A stretch of DNA of 64,000 nucleotides from Actinomycetota bacterium (GTDB lineage: Bacteria > Actinomycetota > CADDZG01 > JAHWKV01), in contig JAUJPC010000002.1 of NCBI GenBank assembly GCA_030447305.1, forward strand, positions 252,815 through 316,814. The letters are read 5' to 3'. Positions 51,502 through 62,073 of this stretch are shown piece after piece. Below the pieces are notes generated by a model. It did not search any database. It was not told the DNA's origin and saw only the letters and a program-made list of their open reading frames with translations. Numbering within the stretch: the first letter of the stretch is position 1; each line of letters opens with the position of its first letter. The position numbers and the translations under genes are program-made.

Positions 51502-52587
51502 CTAGTCGGTTTGGTAGAGAAGCTGGCCGGCGAACAGGCCGGCGGCCCCGGCCGCCTCGAAGAAGGCGGGGTCGTCCTTTAAAGTGCGGCCCATCGATCT
51601 GATCGACTCCAGACCGTACTTCTCCAGAGCGGGCACCGTTTCCCAGGCATCGACGATACGTACGTCGTGCATCTCGGTGAGGCCGGTGTCGATCAGGCTG
51701 TCCATAACGACGGTCAGCTGCTCCACCGGCAAATCCGGCACCGCCATCGTGCACCGGGCGAGAGCCCCGAACCGCAGCGCCGACAGCGTTTGCCGGCTGA
51801 CCGCCCGATGGCGGGCCCGGGGATCGGCGAAGGAGACCCGCAGGGCCGCTACCGGTCTTCCGCCGAGCGACCCGGCAGCCGAGATGACCTGACCCTGCTC
51901 CATGGCGCTGTGGCCCAGCGACGTCTGGGTACCGGTCACGCCGGGCCCCATTGCAACAATCGCGATGTCTGCAGACGCTACCTCGTTTGCGGTGACAAGG
52001 CCGCTGAATATGTTCACGCTTTCGTAGTCCCCGCCGAAGGCGTGGCCGCAGGTGACGGTCGCGTCGACCAGTCCCTTCTCCTTTAGCAGCCGTACCATGT
52101 TGCTCTGGATCAGGGGCAGAGACCCGCCGTCGGTCATGACGTATGCGATGCGCAGGTCGGGATCGAGCAGCTTGAGCATGGCCGCTGCTGGGGCGATCTG
52201 GGAGTGCAGCCCGCATGCTACAATCGGCATTCCGTCCAATGACTCCGCTAGCTCCAGGGCCTTGTGGTGCTCACTTTCGGGGGCTTCGGCAGTTAGCACG
52301 TCCAGCTGGCATGGGCTGTAGCGAAGCTTCATGATATGACCGCCGGAGCTGACGCTGTGATCTTCCCGCTCGAGGTTCCATAGGACGAAGTCCTGCCCGC
52401 CCGTTCCAAGGTTCATGTCGACCGCCGTGGTGTTGAGCACCACGCGATCTCCAACCGAAACTTCACCGGTTAGGCCGTTCAGATTGATTGCGTTGCGTAT
52501 CTCGTCGCCGATCCGGACGGAGACTCTCATGAGGCCGTCGAGCGATTCAGCTATGTCGGAGATCACTCCAGTACGAAAGGTCGGCAT
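51502..52587 (-). CDS. DUF3866 protein
   Basis: A 361-residue protein of a family common next to pafBC in actinobacteria. It begins PTFRTGVISDIAESLDGLMR and contains VVLNTTAVDMNLGTGGQDFV, GHIMKLRYSPCQLDVLTAEA and GPGVTGTQTSLGHSAMEQGQ. Function unknown. The ATG at 52587 is chosen since the family starts here; a very long upstream extension is in-frame noise. Confidence 0.88.
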   Translation of the reverse strand: MPTFRTGVISDIAESLDGLMRVSVRIGDEIRNAINLNGLTGEVSVGDRVVLNTTAVDMNLGTGGQDFVLWNLEREDHSVSSGGHIMKLRYSPCQLDVLTAEAPESEHHKALELAESLDGMPIVACGLHSQIAPAAAMLKLLDPDLRIAYVMTDGGSLPLIQSNMVRLLKEKGLVDATVTCGHAFGGDYESVNIFSGLVTANEVASADIAIVAMGPGVTGTQTSLGHSAMEQGQVISAAGSLGGRPVAALRVSFADPRARHRAVSRQTLSALRFGALARCTMAVPDLPVEQLTVVMDSLIDTGLTEMHDVRIVDAWETVPALEKYGLESIRSMGRTLKDDPAFFEAAGAAGLFAGQLLYQTD

Positions 52588-52658
52588 TCCCCGATTGTAG
52601 TGGCCAGCCTGCGAGGCGTGCGAGCCCCGCAAAACGAGCGGCTTAAGGCCGGTCTGGC

Positions 52659-54989
52659 TCAGGAGGTTGCACAGCCGCCGGAGTCGTCCGGACCGAGAAT
52701 CAACGCCCGGAAGCGATGGTAGCCCAGCGAGCAGAGCAACATAACCATTCCGAGACCCATAAGTGAAGCAATCCGCAGGGGCGTCTGCAAAAGCCACACG
52801 TCGGCCATTACCAGCTTGAGGATCACCAGAATGAAGAGGCACACCGACATAAGCCGGGCCCACTTCGCCCGGAGGCCGATGCCGAACGCCAGAAGGCCGG
52901 CGGCGTAGAGGGTCCACGCAGCCGACAGGGTGAAGGTAAACGTGGCCAGGTTCCAGGTAACCGCCGGGCGGTCGTAGTGAGCCCACAGTTCGATCGTCAG
53001 CCACAGAAGAGCCAGCAGGTTGCCCAGCACGGCGGCCGAGTCGGCTGCCTTAAATTCGGCCGAGGTGCCGGCGGTACGACGGATCTTCACGCCCGCCGTA
53101 CCAAGGATCCCGACCTGCAGGATAAACGCCAGGGATTCAACGGAGAGCAGCGGTCGAGCAGGCTCATACGCGACTCCTAAACCGCTGCTGAGAACACTGG
53201 TCGCCACCGAAAGGCCTAGGATCGACGCGGCCAGCGGCTTGGTCCAGGCAGCTCCCCGGGTTATGCCGAAAGCGCCGGCGCCCGCTGCGTAAGCTGCCCA
53301 GAAGGCGGCAACGGCGAAGGGTAGGGTTCTTACCGGCCATTGGGCTCTGTGATACTGAGCCGCCAGCTCGAAGGTCAGCCAGATGCCGGTCAGGACGATG
53401 GCCAGAACCTCAGCCGACTCCGCCCCACGTCGTTCCGGGGCCGAATCGCCTTGCCGGCGAAGAAGGATCGCGGTGCCCGAAAGAGCGGCAATCTGCGTCA
53501 TGAAGGGCAGGGCCTCCATCGAGACAACCAGCCGAGGGGGATCGTAGAACGCCCCAAGGCCGCTGCCAAACAGCGACAGTCCACCGATAGTGCAAACACC
53601 ATCAAACCGGCAATTCGCAGCTTCGAAAGCTTGGTCTGAACGGCGGCCAACATGATGACCACAGCCTCCACCGCCCAAACAGTGGCGAGCAGCGAGCCCT
53701 CGAACTGCATCGCCACTGCAGCCGTGGCGGCTCCTATCCCCAGGCCGAGGAATGTGAGAACCCCGTTGGTGTCGTGCCGCCGGATGGTCCGCCACACCAG
53801 CCCCATGCCGATATGAACGAGGCCCACCACCAGGGCGAACACCGGTTGGCCTGAGTCGCCCAGTGCCGACATTCCGAAGGCGAAGACGGCCAGCGAGTTG
53901 AGGCAAGTTAGCAACAGGTCGTCGGCGTGGGCCGACTCTTCGAGGCTCAGGTACCGCTGCAGGAGAGCGGCGTGGAACAGCAGGAAGAAGACCGCTGCAA
54001 AGCCCAATGCCATCACCGTCTGGGAGGGCTCGAAGGTCCAAAGTCCGGCGAATTCCAGCAGCCAGGTTGACCCCATTGACAGGACCGCAAGCCCGCGCCA
54101 GCTCTTGTAGATCGCCAGCCCCAGGATTCCGAAGTTCAGGAACAACAGGTACAGGTTCAGGGCAGCCAGGGAGCCCCGGCCGGTGCTCACGATCGCCGGA
54201 TTCATAAATCCGCCGAGCGCCGCCATGACGGCCAGCGCCATCGAGTTGTGTCGCACCGCCAAAGCTCCGCCCAGCACCACCACCAGCGCCAGAAACGCCA
54301 GTGCCAGTGTGGGAGACATCAGGTCGTACAGCTGATAGCCGGCCCACACCGCCAAGTACATGATCGCCACACCGCCGCCGGCAACCGCTTGAGCAAACCG
54401 AGGCCAGGTCCTGCGGCGTGCCCACTCGCCCCAGCCGATGAAAGGCAAGGCCCACGAGGATGCCGATGGCAATCCGCCCGGCGGGAGTGATCAGGTTACG
54501 GTCGACTGCGTACTTGAACGCAAACGCGGCGCCCAGAAAGATCGCAAAGATCCCGATGCGAGCAAACCAGCTTCCGAGAAGGTTGGCCTCGAGCTCCCCG
54601 CTGCGGAGGGTCTTTTAGACTGCGGGAGGGCCGGCAGGTCGTCCGGCACCTGGGGGAGCGGTCGTCGTGGGCGGGGACGGACCTGATGGAGAGGTAGGGG
54701 GACGGAGGGGGAGCCGGCCTCCAGGTGATGGAGGGCTCTGCCAGATCTGTTGAGCCGGAGTCGGCGATGCCGGAGGGCGGGCTGGGATGTCACCGTGTGA
54801 CCAGAGGAGGGCTCCCAGAAGGGATCGGCGTGGTGGCGGGATGGGAGCCGGATCGGGCGGGGACGCCTGGCGAAGGGGTGGGGGACCTGCAGCCTGGCTA
54901 TTCTGAGCCCGCTGGACTATCTCCTTGACTTCGGCCAGGCCGGACTCGAGCTCTGCGATACGATGTTGGATGTCATTCAGATCGTCCAT
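52659..54989 (-). pseudogene. DUF2339 multi-helix membrane protein gene, broken
   Basis: Pieces of one long DUF2339-type protein read in order: an N-terminal coiled coil (DDLNDIQHRIAELESGLAEV), a Pro-rich linker, an in-frame TAA at 54615-54617, then ELEANLLGSWFARIGIFA to GLAFHRLG in the same frame. Near 54428-54432 (G4 run) the frame changes to EWARRRTWPRFAQAVAGGG, and near 53581-53582 (GG) it returns to SLFGSGLGAFYDPPRL and many helices to the end at 52659. A +1 and a -1 shift plus a stop make translation of a full protein impossible. Looks like a decaying gene or a low-quality region. Confidence 0.8.
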
Positions 54990-55112
54990 GGTTATTGAAA
55001 CGACTTCGGGCGGCCGAGGATTACGTGCGGGCGCAAACTAGTTTCCGTTGGCGACAAACGACGCTGGCTTTAGGCCGATCTCCTGCCCGTGGCCGTATCG
55101 ACTTGGCGTTCC

Positions 55113-56465
55113 CTAGAGGGAGGCAATGAGCCGGGCCACCCGATCATCGGTGTGCTTGAACGGGTCTTTGCACAGCAACGTTCGCTGAGCCTGGTCGTTG
55201 AGCTTGAGGTGCACCCAGTCGACTGTGAAGTCGCGCCTGCGGCGCTTCGCAGTTTTGATGAACTCGCCCCGGAGCTTGGCTCTGGTGGTCTGGGGCGGCT
55301 CGAGCTTGGCGGTGTCTATCTCGGCGTCGGTGACGTACCGCTCCGCTAGCCCGTTGCGCTCCAGAAGATAATAGAGGCCCCTGCGCCGGCTGACATCGTG
55401 GTACGCAAGGTCCATCAGAGCCAGCTTGGGGTGCCCCAGTCCAAGCCCGTGCTTGGCCCGGTAGCTCTGAAGCATCGTGTACTTCATGACCCAGTCGATC
55501 TTGGTGTCCAGCTTGGTGAAGTCATCCTCCAGCAGGAGCAGGCACTCCTCCCAGGCTCGCACGGTTTCCTTCATCTCCGGGTCGTCCCGCCGGTCGACGT
55601 AATCGGCGGCCCGGCTGAGGTACTCCCACTGCAGCTCGATGGCCGAGGCCTCCCGCCCGTTCGCCAATCTGACCTGGCGCCGGCACGTGATGTCGTGCGA
55701 AATCTCACGGATTGCCCGGATGGGGTTCTCCAGGGAGAGATCTCGCATGACGATTCCTTCCTCCAGCATGCGCAGCAGCACCGCAGTGGTGGCGATCTTG
55801 ATCCACGCGGAGTACTCGCTCATGGAGGAGTCTCCGACGATGACGTGCAGCCGGCGAAACTTCTCGGCATCGGCGTGGGGTTCGTCGCGGGTATTGATGA
55901 TGGGGCGGGACCGGGTGGTGGCAGAGGAGACCCCCTCCCAGATGTGCTCCGCCCGCTGCGAGATGCAGTAACGGGCCCCTCTGGCGGTTTGCAGAACCTT
56001 GCCGGCGCCGGTGAAAATCTGGCGGGAGACAAAGAACGGGATCAGGTGCTCGGCGAGCTTACCGAACTCTCCGTAACGGCTGACCAGGTAGTTTTCGTGG
56101 CATCCGTACGAGTTTCCGGCCGAGTCGGTGTTGTTCTTGAACAGGTAAACCTGGCCGGCAATGCCCTCTTCCCTGAGACGCATCTCCGCGGCGTTGACCA
56201 GGGCTTCCAGAATGCGCTCACCCGCCTTGTCGTGGGCGATCAGCTGGCGGATGTCATCGCACTCGGGAGTCGCGTACTCGGGGTGGGATCCGACGTCGAG
56301 GTACAGCCGGGCGCCGTTCTCGAGGAAGACGTTGGAGGATCGGCCCCAGGAAACTACCCGCCGGAACAGATAGCGGGCTACCTCATCGGGTGACAGTCGG
56401 CGTTGCCCTCGGAACGTGCAGGTGACCCCGTACTCGTTCTCCAGCCCGAAGATCCGGCGTTCCAT
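55113..56465 (-). CDS. pafA: Pup-protein ligase PafA
   Basis: A 450-residue enzyme that joins the C-terminal Glu of Pup to substrate Lys using ATP. It starts [20 protein letters not shown], with the catalytic Glu in the ENEYG motif; also [32 protein letters not shown] and [20 protein letters not shown]. The ATG 56465 gives the family's usual start. Paralogous with Dop, further upstream on the strand. Confidence 0.95.
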   Translation of the reverse strand: MERRIFGLENEYGVTCTFRGQRRLSPDEVARYLFRRVVSWGRSSNVFLENGARLYLDVGSHPEYATPECDDIRQLIAHDKAGERILEALVNAAEMRLREEGIAGQVYLFKNNTDSAGNSYGCHENYLVSRYGEFGKLAEHLIPFFVSRQIFTGAGKVLQTARGARYCISQRAEHIWEGVSSATTRSRPIINTRDEPHADAEKFRRLHVIVGDSSMSEYSAWIKIATTAVLLRMLEEGIVMRDLSLENPIRAIREISHDITCRRQVRLANGREASAIELQWEYLSRAADYVDRRDDPEMKETVRAWEECLLLLEDDFTKLDTKIDWVMKYTMLQSYRAKHGLGLGHPKLALMDLAYHDVSRRRGLYYLLERNGLAERYVTDAEIDTAKLEPPQTTRAKLRGEFIKTAKRRRRDFTVDWVHLKLNDQAQRTLLCKDPFKHTDDRVARLIASL

Positions 56466-56650
56466 CAGGAGGTTCCCGGCGAAGCAAGGCCGGCCAAGCC
56501 CGGAAAATGGCGACCATCTCCGCACTCTGCGCTGCCGCTGCCATTCAGGCTCACGAAGCCAGTGTAAGGGTATCGAGCGCCTGCCGTCTGTGGTGGCGAC
56601 CATACCTCCGCAAGCTTCATGCAAGCCGGTCTGCGGATGGAAACGCTACC

Positions 56651-57346
56651 TCAGGGAGTTTCGGCCCCAGCGGTCATTGCCTCGACTTCGGAGGCCGTCA
56701 GGCGGGCAAACTTGCGCCGTTCCCTGGTGCGGTCCAGAACCGCCACCTCGAGATTTCCATTCGGAAGGGAGCGGTTTTCCACCTCTTTCAACGCCGCAAC
56801 TCCCTGCTTCACGGCTTCGTTCAAAGGCTGGGCGGGCCGGAAGTTCTTCTCCAGATAGGCGGACAGATCCTCGGACTGGCCTCCCATGGCGACATAGTTC
56901 GTCTCGTCTGCCACCGACCCGTCGTACAAGATGTGGTACAGCTCGTTAGGCTGTCCCTCCTCGCCGACGGCCGCCACCAGGATCTCGACCTCAAACGGCT
57001 TCATCGCCTCGGTGAAGATCTGCCCGAGAATCTGCGAGTAGGAATTGGCCAGACCTCGGGCAGAGACGTCATCCCGGGAGTACGAGTACCCCCTGACATC
57101 CGCCTGCCGGATGCCGTGCATGCGCAGGCTCTCGAACTCATTGAACTTTCCGACTCCGGCGAACGCCATGCGGTCGTAGATCTCAGAGATCTTGTGGAGG
57201 GTGCTGGATGGGTTCTCCGCCACGAACAGGACACCGTCGGCATAGTCCATGGCCATCACCGACTTGCCGCGCTTGATGCCTTTGCGGGCGTAGTCGGATT
57301 TGTCCTTCATGAACTGCTCGGGTGAGACGTAGAACGGCAGGCTCAT
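56651..57346 (-). CDS. prcA: 20S proteasome alpha subunit PrcA
   Basis: A 231-residue alpha subunit. It reads MSLPFYVSPEQFMKDKSDYA, KGIKRGKSVMAMDYADGVLF and HKISEIYDRMAFAGVGKFNE, typical of actinobacterial PrcA, forming the outer gated rings. ATG overlaps the prcB stop by 4 bases. Confidence 0.95.
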   Translation of the reverse strand: MSLPFYVSPEQFMKDKSDYARKGIKRGKSVMAMDYADGVLFVAENPSSTLHKISEIYDRMAFAGVGKFNEFESLRMHGIRQADVRGYSYSRDDVSARGLANSYSQILGQIFTEAMKPFEVEILVAAVGEEGQPNELYHILYDGSVADETNYVAMGGQSEDLSAYLEKNFRPAQPLNEAVKQGVAALKEVENRSLPNGNLEVAVLDRTRERRKFARLTASEVEAMTAGAETP

Positions 57347-58194
57347 TCGATCACCGGCCGCTCGGCGCCGGGCACGTGCTCCTCCGTCGAGGCAACCTTT
57401 GAGCGCTCATGAATCAGCTCCTGGAACAGCTCGGCTATGCGGTCGTCCCCATACTTCAGGAATCCGTCCTCGGTGATCGAAGCAATGTTGGGGTAGATGC
57501 GCCGCAGGACATCAGGCCCGCCTGTGCCCACATCTTCCTCGGAGGCGTCGAAAAGTGCCTCCAGGGCAACCTTGAGAGCATCATCAGCGGTGATCCCGGG
57601 CCGGTAGCGTTTCTTGATGGTGGCACGGGCATCGCGTCCACCGGAGCCGGTTGCCCAGTAGTCACTCTCCTCGTACCGGCCCCCGGTGACGTCGTACTTG
57701 AAGATGCGGCCGAGCTCTGCTCGATCGTCGTAGCCGGCGAAGAGGGGCACAACTATCAGGCCGGCCTGAATCGCCAGTCCCAGGTTGCCTCGAATCATCT
57801 GGCCGAGCTTATTGGCCTGGCCCTCCAGGCTCAGTCGCTCGCCCTCTATCTTCTCGTAGTGCTCGAGCTCAGTCTGGAACAGTTTCGTCATCTCGATGGC
57901 CGGGCCGGCGGACCCGGCGATGGCCACAGCCGACCAGCGGTCGGTTCGAAAGACTTTCTCGATGGAGCGGTGGGCAATCGAGTATCCCTCGGTGGCCCTT
58001 CGGTCGCCAGCAATCATCACACCGGTGGCGTGCTTGATGGCCAGAATGGTGGTGGCGTGAGGACCCTCAAGCGGTGTCGAACCACTCAGTTCCGGCATCG
58101 CGTCGCCGTTCAATTTTCTGAGCAGGCTGCTGAAGGATGACGAGTCCAAGCTGGCGCCCGGAGCGAGTTCAAAGGGGAGGTGCGGTGTGTCCAT
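57343..58194 (-). CDS. prcB: 20S proteasome beta subunit PrcB (catalytic)
   Basis: A 283-residue precursor; a propeptide of about 47 residues is cut before Thr48 (in PHATTILAIKHATGV), leaving the catalytic N-terminal Thr. The P1 residue is Ala rather than the usual Gly (Mycobacterium GTTIVALK). Lys in AGDRRATEGYSIAHR-region, GSAGPAIEM and RAEL/EESDYWATGSGG are present. ATG at 58194 fits family N-termini (MDTPHLPF...SSF); a GTG at 58242 has no ribosome site. Confidence 0.94.
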   Translation of the reverse strand: MDTPHLPFELAPGASLDSSSFSSLLRKLNGDAMPELSGSTPLEGPHATTILAIKHATGVMIAGDRRATEGYSIAHRSIEKVFRTDRWSAVAIAGSAGPAIEMTKLFQTELEHYEKIEGERLSLEGQANKLGQMIRGNLGLAIQAGLIVVPLFAGYDDRAELGRIFKYDVTGGRYEESDYWATGSGGRDARATIKKRYRPGITADDALKVALEALFDASEEDVGTGGPDVLRRIYPNIASITEDGFLKYGDDRIAELFQELIHERSKVASTEEHVPGAERPVIE

Positions 58195-58296
58195 CCATTG
58201 GCATTCTATGCGGCCTTGCGCCAGATGGTGGACCCAGGTCACCAGCCGAATAAAGGGAGGGAGCTAGATAAAGGCCGAGTTAGCTCGAGAAGGGGC

Positions 58297-58373
58297 GGAC
58301 CGTTGGCGGGCGACTCCAGCACTCGGAGCCCCCCAATGGTCCACCCGCTTCCTAAGTGGGGCGGGCGACTCCA
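58297..58373. repeat. Hairpin and 14-bp direct repeat in the pup-prcB gap
   Basis: GGCGGGCGACTCCA occurs at 58305-58318 and 58360-58373. GGACCGTTGG (58297-58306) and CCAATGGTCC (58333-58342) are inverted with a single G-T pairing. No ORF or T run. Possibly an RNA stem between pup and prcB. Confidence 0.5.
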
Positions 58374-58393
58374 TGCGATGGGAAATTGAGCTT

Positions 58394-58582
58394 CTACTCG
58401 CCGCCCTTTTGCACGTAGCTGCGCACGAACTCCTCGGCGTTCTCCTCGAGGACCTCGTCGATCTCGGAGATCAGCTTGTCGACCTCCTCGGCGCTGCGAC
58501 TCTCGGCTTTGGGCGGGGCCTCCACTTCGGCTTCCTCGCTCCGCTCAGGCCTGCGCCTTACGCGTTTCTGTTCGTCTGCCAT
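58394..58582 (-). CDS. pup: Prokaryotic ubiquitin-like protein Pup
   Basis: A 62-residue Pup with the acidic, disordered-then-helical sequence and an ending VRSYVQKGGE. Most actinobacteria end GGQ and need deamidation; GGE is already the ligatable form. Helical ARC-binding part is ESRSAEEVDKLISEIDEVLE. The reading is short for ORF callers but unmistakable. Confidence 0.96.
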   Translation of the reverse strand: MADEQKRVRRRPERSEEAEVEAPPKAESRSAEEVDKLISEIDEVLEENAEEFVRSYVQKGGE

Positions 58583-58626
58583 CAGCTTTTCACCTTGTCT
58601 CGATTGTAGCCCTCGCGCCGGTCGCT

Positions 58627-60114
58627 TCAGGACTGAAGGCGACGAAGCAGATCGGCGGCATCCTCCGCAGCATCAAATAGCGAACCAACGGAGGCTTTTG
58701 TACCTTTCAACGGCTCCATCATAGGCACTTTTTGCAGTGAATCGGCACCCGTGTCGAAAATCACCGCATCCCACGAGGCGGCGGTTACCTGGGAGGAGAA
58801 CCGCCCGAGCGCCCTACCCCGAAAGTACGCCCGCGTGTCCTCGGGAGGATTGGAGACGGCTTTCTGCACCTCCTCCTCGGTAACCAGGGTCTCAATCTGG
58901 CCGGTATCGACCATCCTGTAGTACACACTGCGATCCATTCTTATGTCGTGGTACTGCAGGTCGACCAGAGAAAGCTTTGGATGGTCCCAGCTCAACCCAT
59001 GACGCTCCCGATACGCTTCGATGGTTCTCAGCTTGGCCACCCAGTCCAACTGGCGATCGAGCGACATCGGATCGGTCTCGAGCGCCGCCAGGGTTTGCTC
59101 CCAGCGGCTGACCACCTCGGCTGTCACCGGGTCGACGTCCTGGTCGGCCAGGTACTTGCGAGCCCAGTCGAGGTACTCCCACTGAAGGTCGACGGCCGTT
59201 ACGCTTCGCCCGTCTGCGAGGGTGACCTTGGCACGGCAGGTGGGGTCCCTGGAGATCGTACGGAGGGCTGCGACCGGCTCGGCGATGCGGAGGTCCGATG
59301 TGATGAAGTTGTCCTCGATCATTGAAAGCACGAGCGCGGTGGTTCCTACCTTCAAGAACGTGGAGATCTCACTCATGTTGGCGTCCCCGATGATCACGTG
59401 CAGGCGCCGGTACTTGTCCGGGTCGGCGTGCGGCTCATCTCGCGTGTTGATCAGCGGCCGCCGGAAGGTGGTTTCCAGTCCCACCTCCACCTCGAAGAAG
59501 TCCGCTCGCTGAGAGATCTGATAGGGGGTGTCCTTTGAGGCGGCCGCTCCCTCCGAGCCGACCTTTCCGGCGCCGGTGAAGATCTGACGGGTGACGAAGA
59601 AGGGCGTCAGCATCGTGACGATGCTGGGAAACGGGGTCGACCGCGACATCAGGTAGTTCTCGTGGCAGCCGTAGGAATTGCCCTTGCCATCGGAGTTGTT
59701 CTTGTAAACTAGGATCCGGCTGCGGCCGGGCAGCGAGCGGCTGGCCGCCTCCAGGCTTCCGGCGAGAACCCTTTCACCGGCTTTGTCATGAATCACCAGA
59801 TTCCGGGCGTTGCTGCACTCAGGGGTAGAGTACTCGGGGTGCGCATGGTCCACGTAGTACCGGGCGCCGTTTTCGAGGATCACCGACACCAGCCCCCCCT
59901 CGTCCTCGAAGAGCTCCAGACCTGTCCGCTCGAACGCGCCCCGTGCATCCCGCAGCGGGGTCTCCTCCTCGTAGTCCCAGCGAACACGCTTCAGCCGGGG
60001 GGAGACGAACGAGTTGATCAGAAGCGATGAAGCGAAGATCGGATTGTGGTCCTCATCGCCTTTGCTGATGACCCCATATTCGGTTTCGATGCCCATGACT
60101 TTCGGTATTGCCAC
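58627..60114 (-). CDS. dop: Depupylase/deamidase Dop
   Basis: A 495-residue paralogue of PafA that removes Pup. It begins AIPKVMGIETEYGVISKG and contains YVDHAHPEYSTPECSNARNL and [20 protein letters not shown]. The ATP/Mg Glu in IETEYG is intact. Since Pup here ends in Glu, deamidase activity appears unneeded. ATG 60114; 44 bases upstream of pup. Confidence 0.95.
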   Translation of the reverse strand: MAIPKVMGIETEYGVISKGDEDHNPIFASSLLINSFVSPRLKRVRWDYEEETPLRDARGAFERTGLELFEDEGGLVSVILENGARYYVDHAHPEYSTPECSNARNLVIHDKAGERVLAGSLEAASRSLPGRSRILVYKNNSDGKGNSYGCHENYLMSRSTPFPSIVTMLTPFFVTRQIFTGAGKVGSEGAAASKDTPYQISQRADFFEVEVGLETTFRRPLINTRDEPHADPDKYRRLHVIIGDANMSEISTFLKVGTTALVLSMIEDNFITSDLRIAEPVAALRTISRDPTCRAKVTLADGRSVTAVDLQWEYLDWARKYLADQDVDPVTAEVVSRWEQTLAALETDPMSLDRQLDWVAKLRTIEAYRERHGLSWDHPKLSLVDLQYHDIRMDRSVYYRMVDTGQIETLVTEEEVQKAVSNPPEDTRAYFRGRALGRFSSQVTAASWDAVIFDTGADSLQKVPMMEPLKGTKASVGSLFDAAEDAADLLRRLQS

Positions 60115-60234
60115 GGCTACTCCACGCCCGATGTGCGATCTGGTCGGTAGACCTTACCCAGACCCGCAACGGAAGGAATCAAGATGTGTGTCCCGGGCAT
60201 TCGAATCCTCACAGTGGGGGGCGGAGCCCCCGCA

Positions 60235-61989
60235 CTAGAGGTACTGCCCGGTCTGGATTTGCTCGATCGAGCGGGATTCAGCCTTCTTCTGCTCACTGAC
60301 CAGTGTCCGGACAAATACGATCCGTTCACCCTTCTTGCCGGAGATGCGGGCCCAGTCATCAGGGTTCGTCGTGTTCGGAAGGTCCTCGTTCTCGTGGTAC
60401 TCCTGATGAATCGATTCAATGAGGTCCGCAGTGCGGACTCCGCCCTCGCCGCTGGCAATAAGTCGCTTGATGGCAATCTTCTTTGCCCGCCGCACGATGT
60501 TCTCGATCATGGCTCCGGACGAGAAGTCCTTGAAGTACAGGATCTCCTTGTCGCCGTTGGCGTAGGTCACCTCGAGGAACCGGTTGGCGTCGGCCACCGA
60601 GTACATCTCCTCCACGGTTGCGTCGATCATCGCGTCGATCGCTTTGTGGACATCGCCGTAACGCTCGAGCTCGCCCTGGCTGATGGGGACCTCCGAGACG
60701 AGGTACTTGGAGAAGATGGCCTTGGCGGAGTCGACGTCCGGCCGTTCCACCTTGATCTTCACGTCCAGCCGGCCGGGCCGGAGGATGGCTGGGTCGATCA
60801 GGTCCTCCCGGTTGGAGGCGCCGATGACGATGACGTTCTTGAGCTGTTCCACACCGTCGAGCTCTGAGAGGAGCTGAGGGACGATCGTCGTCTCAATGTC
60901 GCTGGAGATGCCGGATCCTCGGGTACGGAATAGCGACTCCATCTCGTCGAAGAAGACAATCACGGGCACCCCCTCCACCGACTTCTCCTTGGCTCGCTGG
61001 AAGATCATGCGAATCTGCCGCTCGGTCTCGCCGACGTACTTGTTCAGCAGCTCCGGGCCCTTGACGTTCAGGAAGTAGGCCCGCACGTCGTCCCGGCCGG
61101 TGACCTCCTGGGTTCGCCTGGCCAAGGAGTTTGCGACCGCCTTGGCGATGAGGGTCTTCCCACATCCCGGAGGACCGTAGAGCAGCACCCCCTTAGGCGG
61201 AGGCAGCTTGTAGTCGGCGAAAAGTCCGGCGTAGAGGAAGGGAAGCTCCACCGCATCCCGAAGATCTTCGATTTGCTGGTCGAGGCCGCCGATGGCGTCG
61301 TAATCGATATCTGGAACCTCTTCGAGCACCAGTTCTTCGACCTCCGGCTTCGGCAGCTTCTCCATCAGGTAGCCGGACCTTGTATCCAGCAGGAGCGAGT
61401 CACCAGCATGCAGCGGCTCGCCGGCCAGCTGGGCCGACAGGGAAACCACTCTCTCATCGTCGGCGTGTGTGATGACGATGGCGCGGTCCCGGCTTATCAG
61501 CTCCTTGAGGAGGGCGACCTCGCCCTGGATCTCATATCCGAGGGCTTGCACGACGTTGAGGGCCTCGTTCAGCCGCACTTCCTGGCCCTTGACCAGAGTG
61601 GCCAGCTCCACACTCGGCGAGACGTTGACTCGCAGCTTCCGGCCGCCGGTGAAGATGTCGGCCGTCCCGTCGTCGTACGAACAAAGGAATACGCCGTAAC
61701 CGGAAGGCGGAGAGGACAGCTTGTCTATCTCCTGCTGGAGAGTGACGAGCTGTTCGCGGGCTTGAGTGAGAAGGGTGGCCATGCGCTCGCTCTGGGTACG
61801 GGAGCGGCTCGCCTCGTGACGGACCTCTTGAAGCTGGCTTTCAAGTTTGCGGATCTTCAGCGGAGCGTCCAAGAGCTTGCTCCGCAGAACTGCAGACTCC
61901 TCTTCCAGTTCTTTGATGTGCATCTGCAGCTCGCCGACTTCTTGCTCGAATGCGGCGATCCTGCGATCGAACTCAGATGATCCGCGCAT
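60235..61989 (-). CDS. arc: Proteasome-activating AAA ATPase ARC/Mpa
   Basis: A 584-residue unfoldase. A coiled coil (about 1-95) binds Pup, followed by two OB-type beta barrels (about 100-230) and a AAA domain with Walker [17 protein letters not shown], Walker [15 protein letters not shown], and sensor regions [15 protein letters not shown] and RPGRLDVKI. The final residues GQYL dock into the alpha rings and open the gate. ATG 61989. 120 bases separate it from dop. Confidence 0.95.
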   Translation of the reverse strand: MRGSSEFDRRIAAFEQEVGELQMHIKELEEESAVLRSKLLDAPLKIRKLESQLQEVRHEASRSRTQSERMATLLTQAREQLVTLQQEIDKLSSPPSGYGVFLCSYDDGTADIFTGGRKLRVNVSPSVELATLVKGQEVRLNEALNVVQALGYEIQGEVALLKELISRDRAIVITHADDERVVSLSAQLAGEPLHAGDSLLLDTRSGYLMEKLPKPEVEELVLEEVPDIDYDAIGGLDQQIEDLRDAVELPFLYAGLFADYKLPPPKGVLLYGPPGCGKTLIAKAVANSLARRTQEVTGRDDVRAYFLNVKGPELLNKYVGETERQIRMIFQRAKEKSVEGVPVIVFFDEMESLFRTRGSGISSDIETTIVPQLLSELDGVEQLKNVIVIGASNREDLIDPAILRPGRLDVKIKVERPDVDSAKAIFSKYLVSEVPISQGELERYGDVHKAIDAMIDATVEEMYSVADANRFLEVTYANGDKEILYFKDFSSGAMIENIVRRAKKIAIKRLIASGEGGVRTADLIESIHQEYHENEDLPNTTNPDDWARISGKKGERIVFVRTLVSEQKKAESRSIEQIQTGQYL

Positions 61990-62073
61990 AGGTTAGGACT
62001 GTTCCTTGATCAAAGGCATTGAACACCGAAGCAACCGCACCTTCCCAAGTATAGGGGTCTGGCCAAATGTTCC

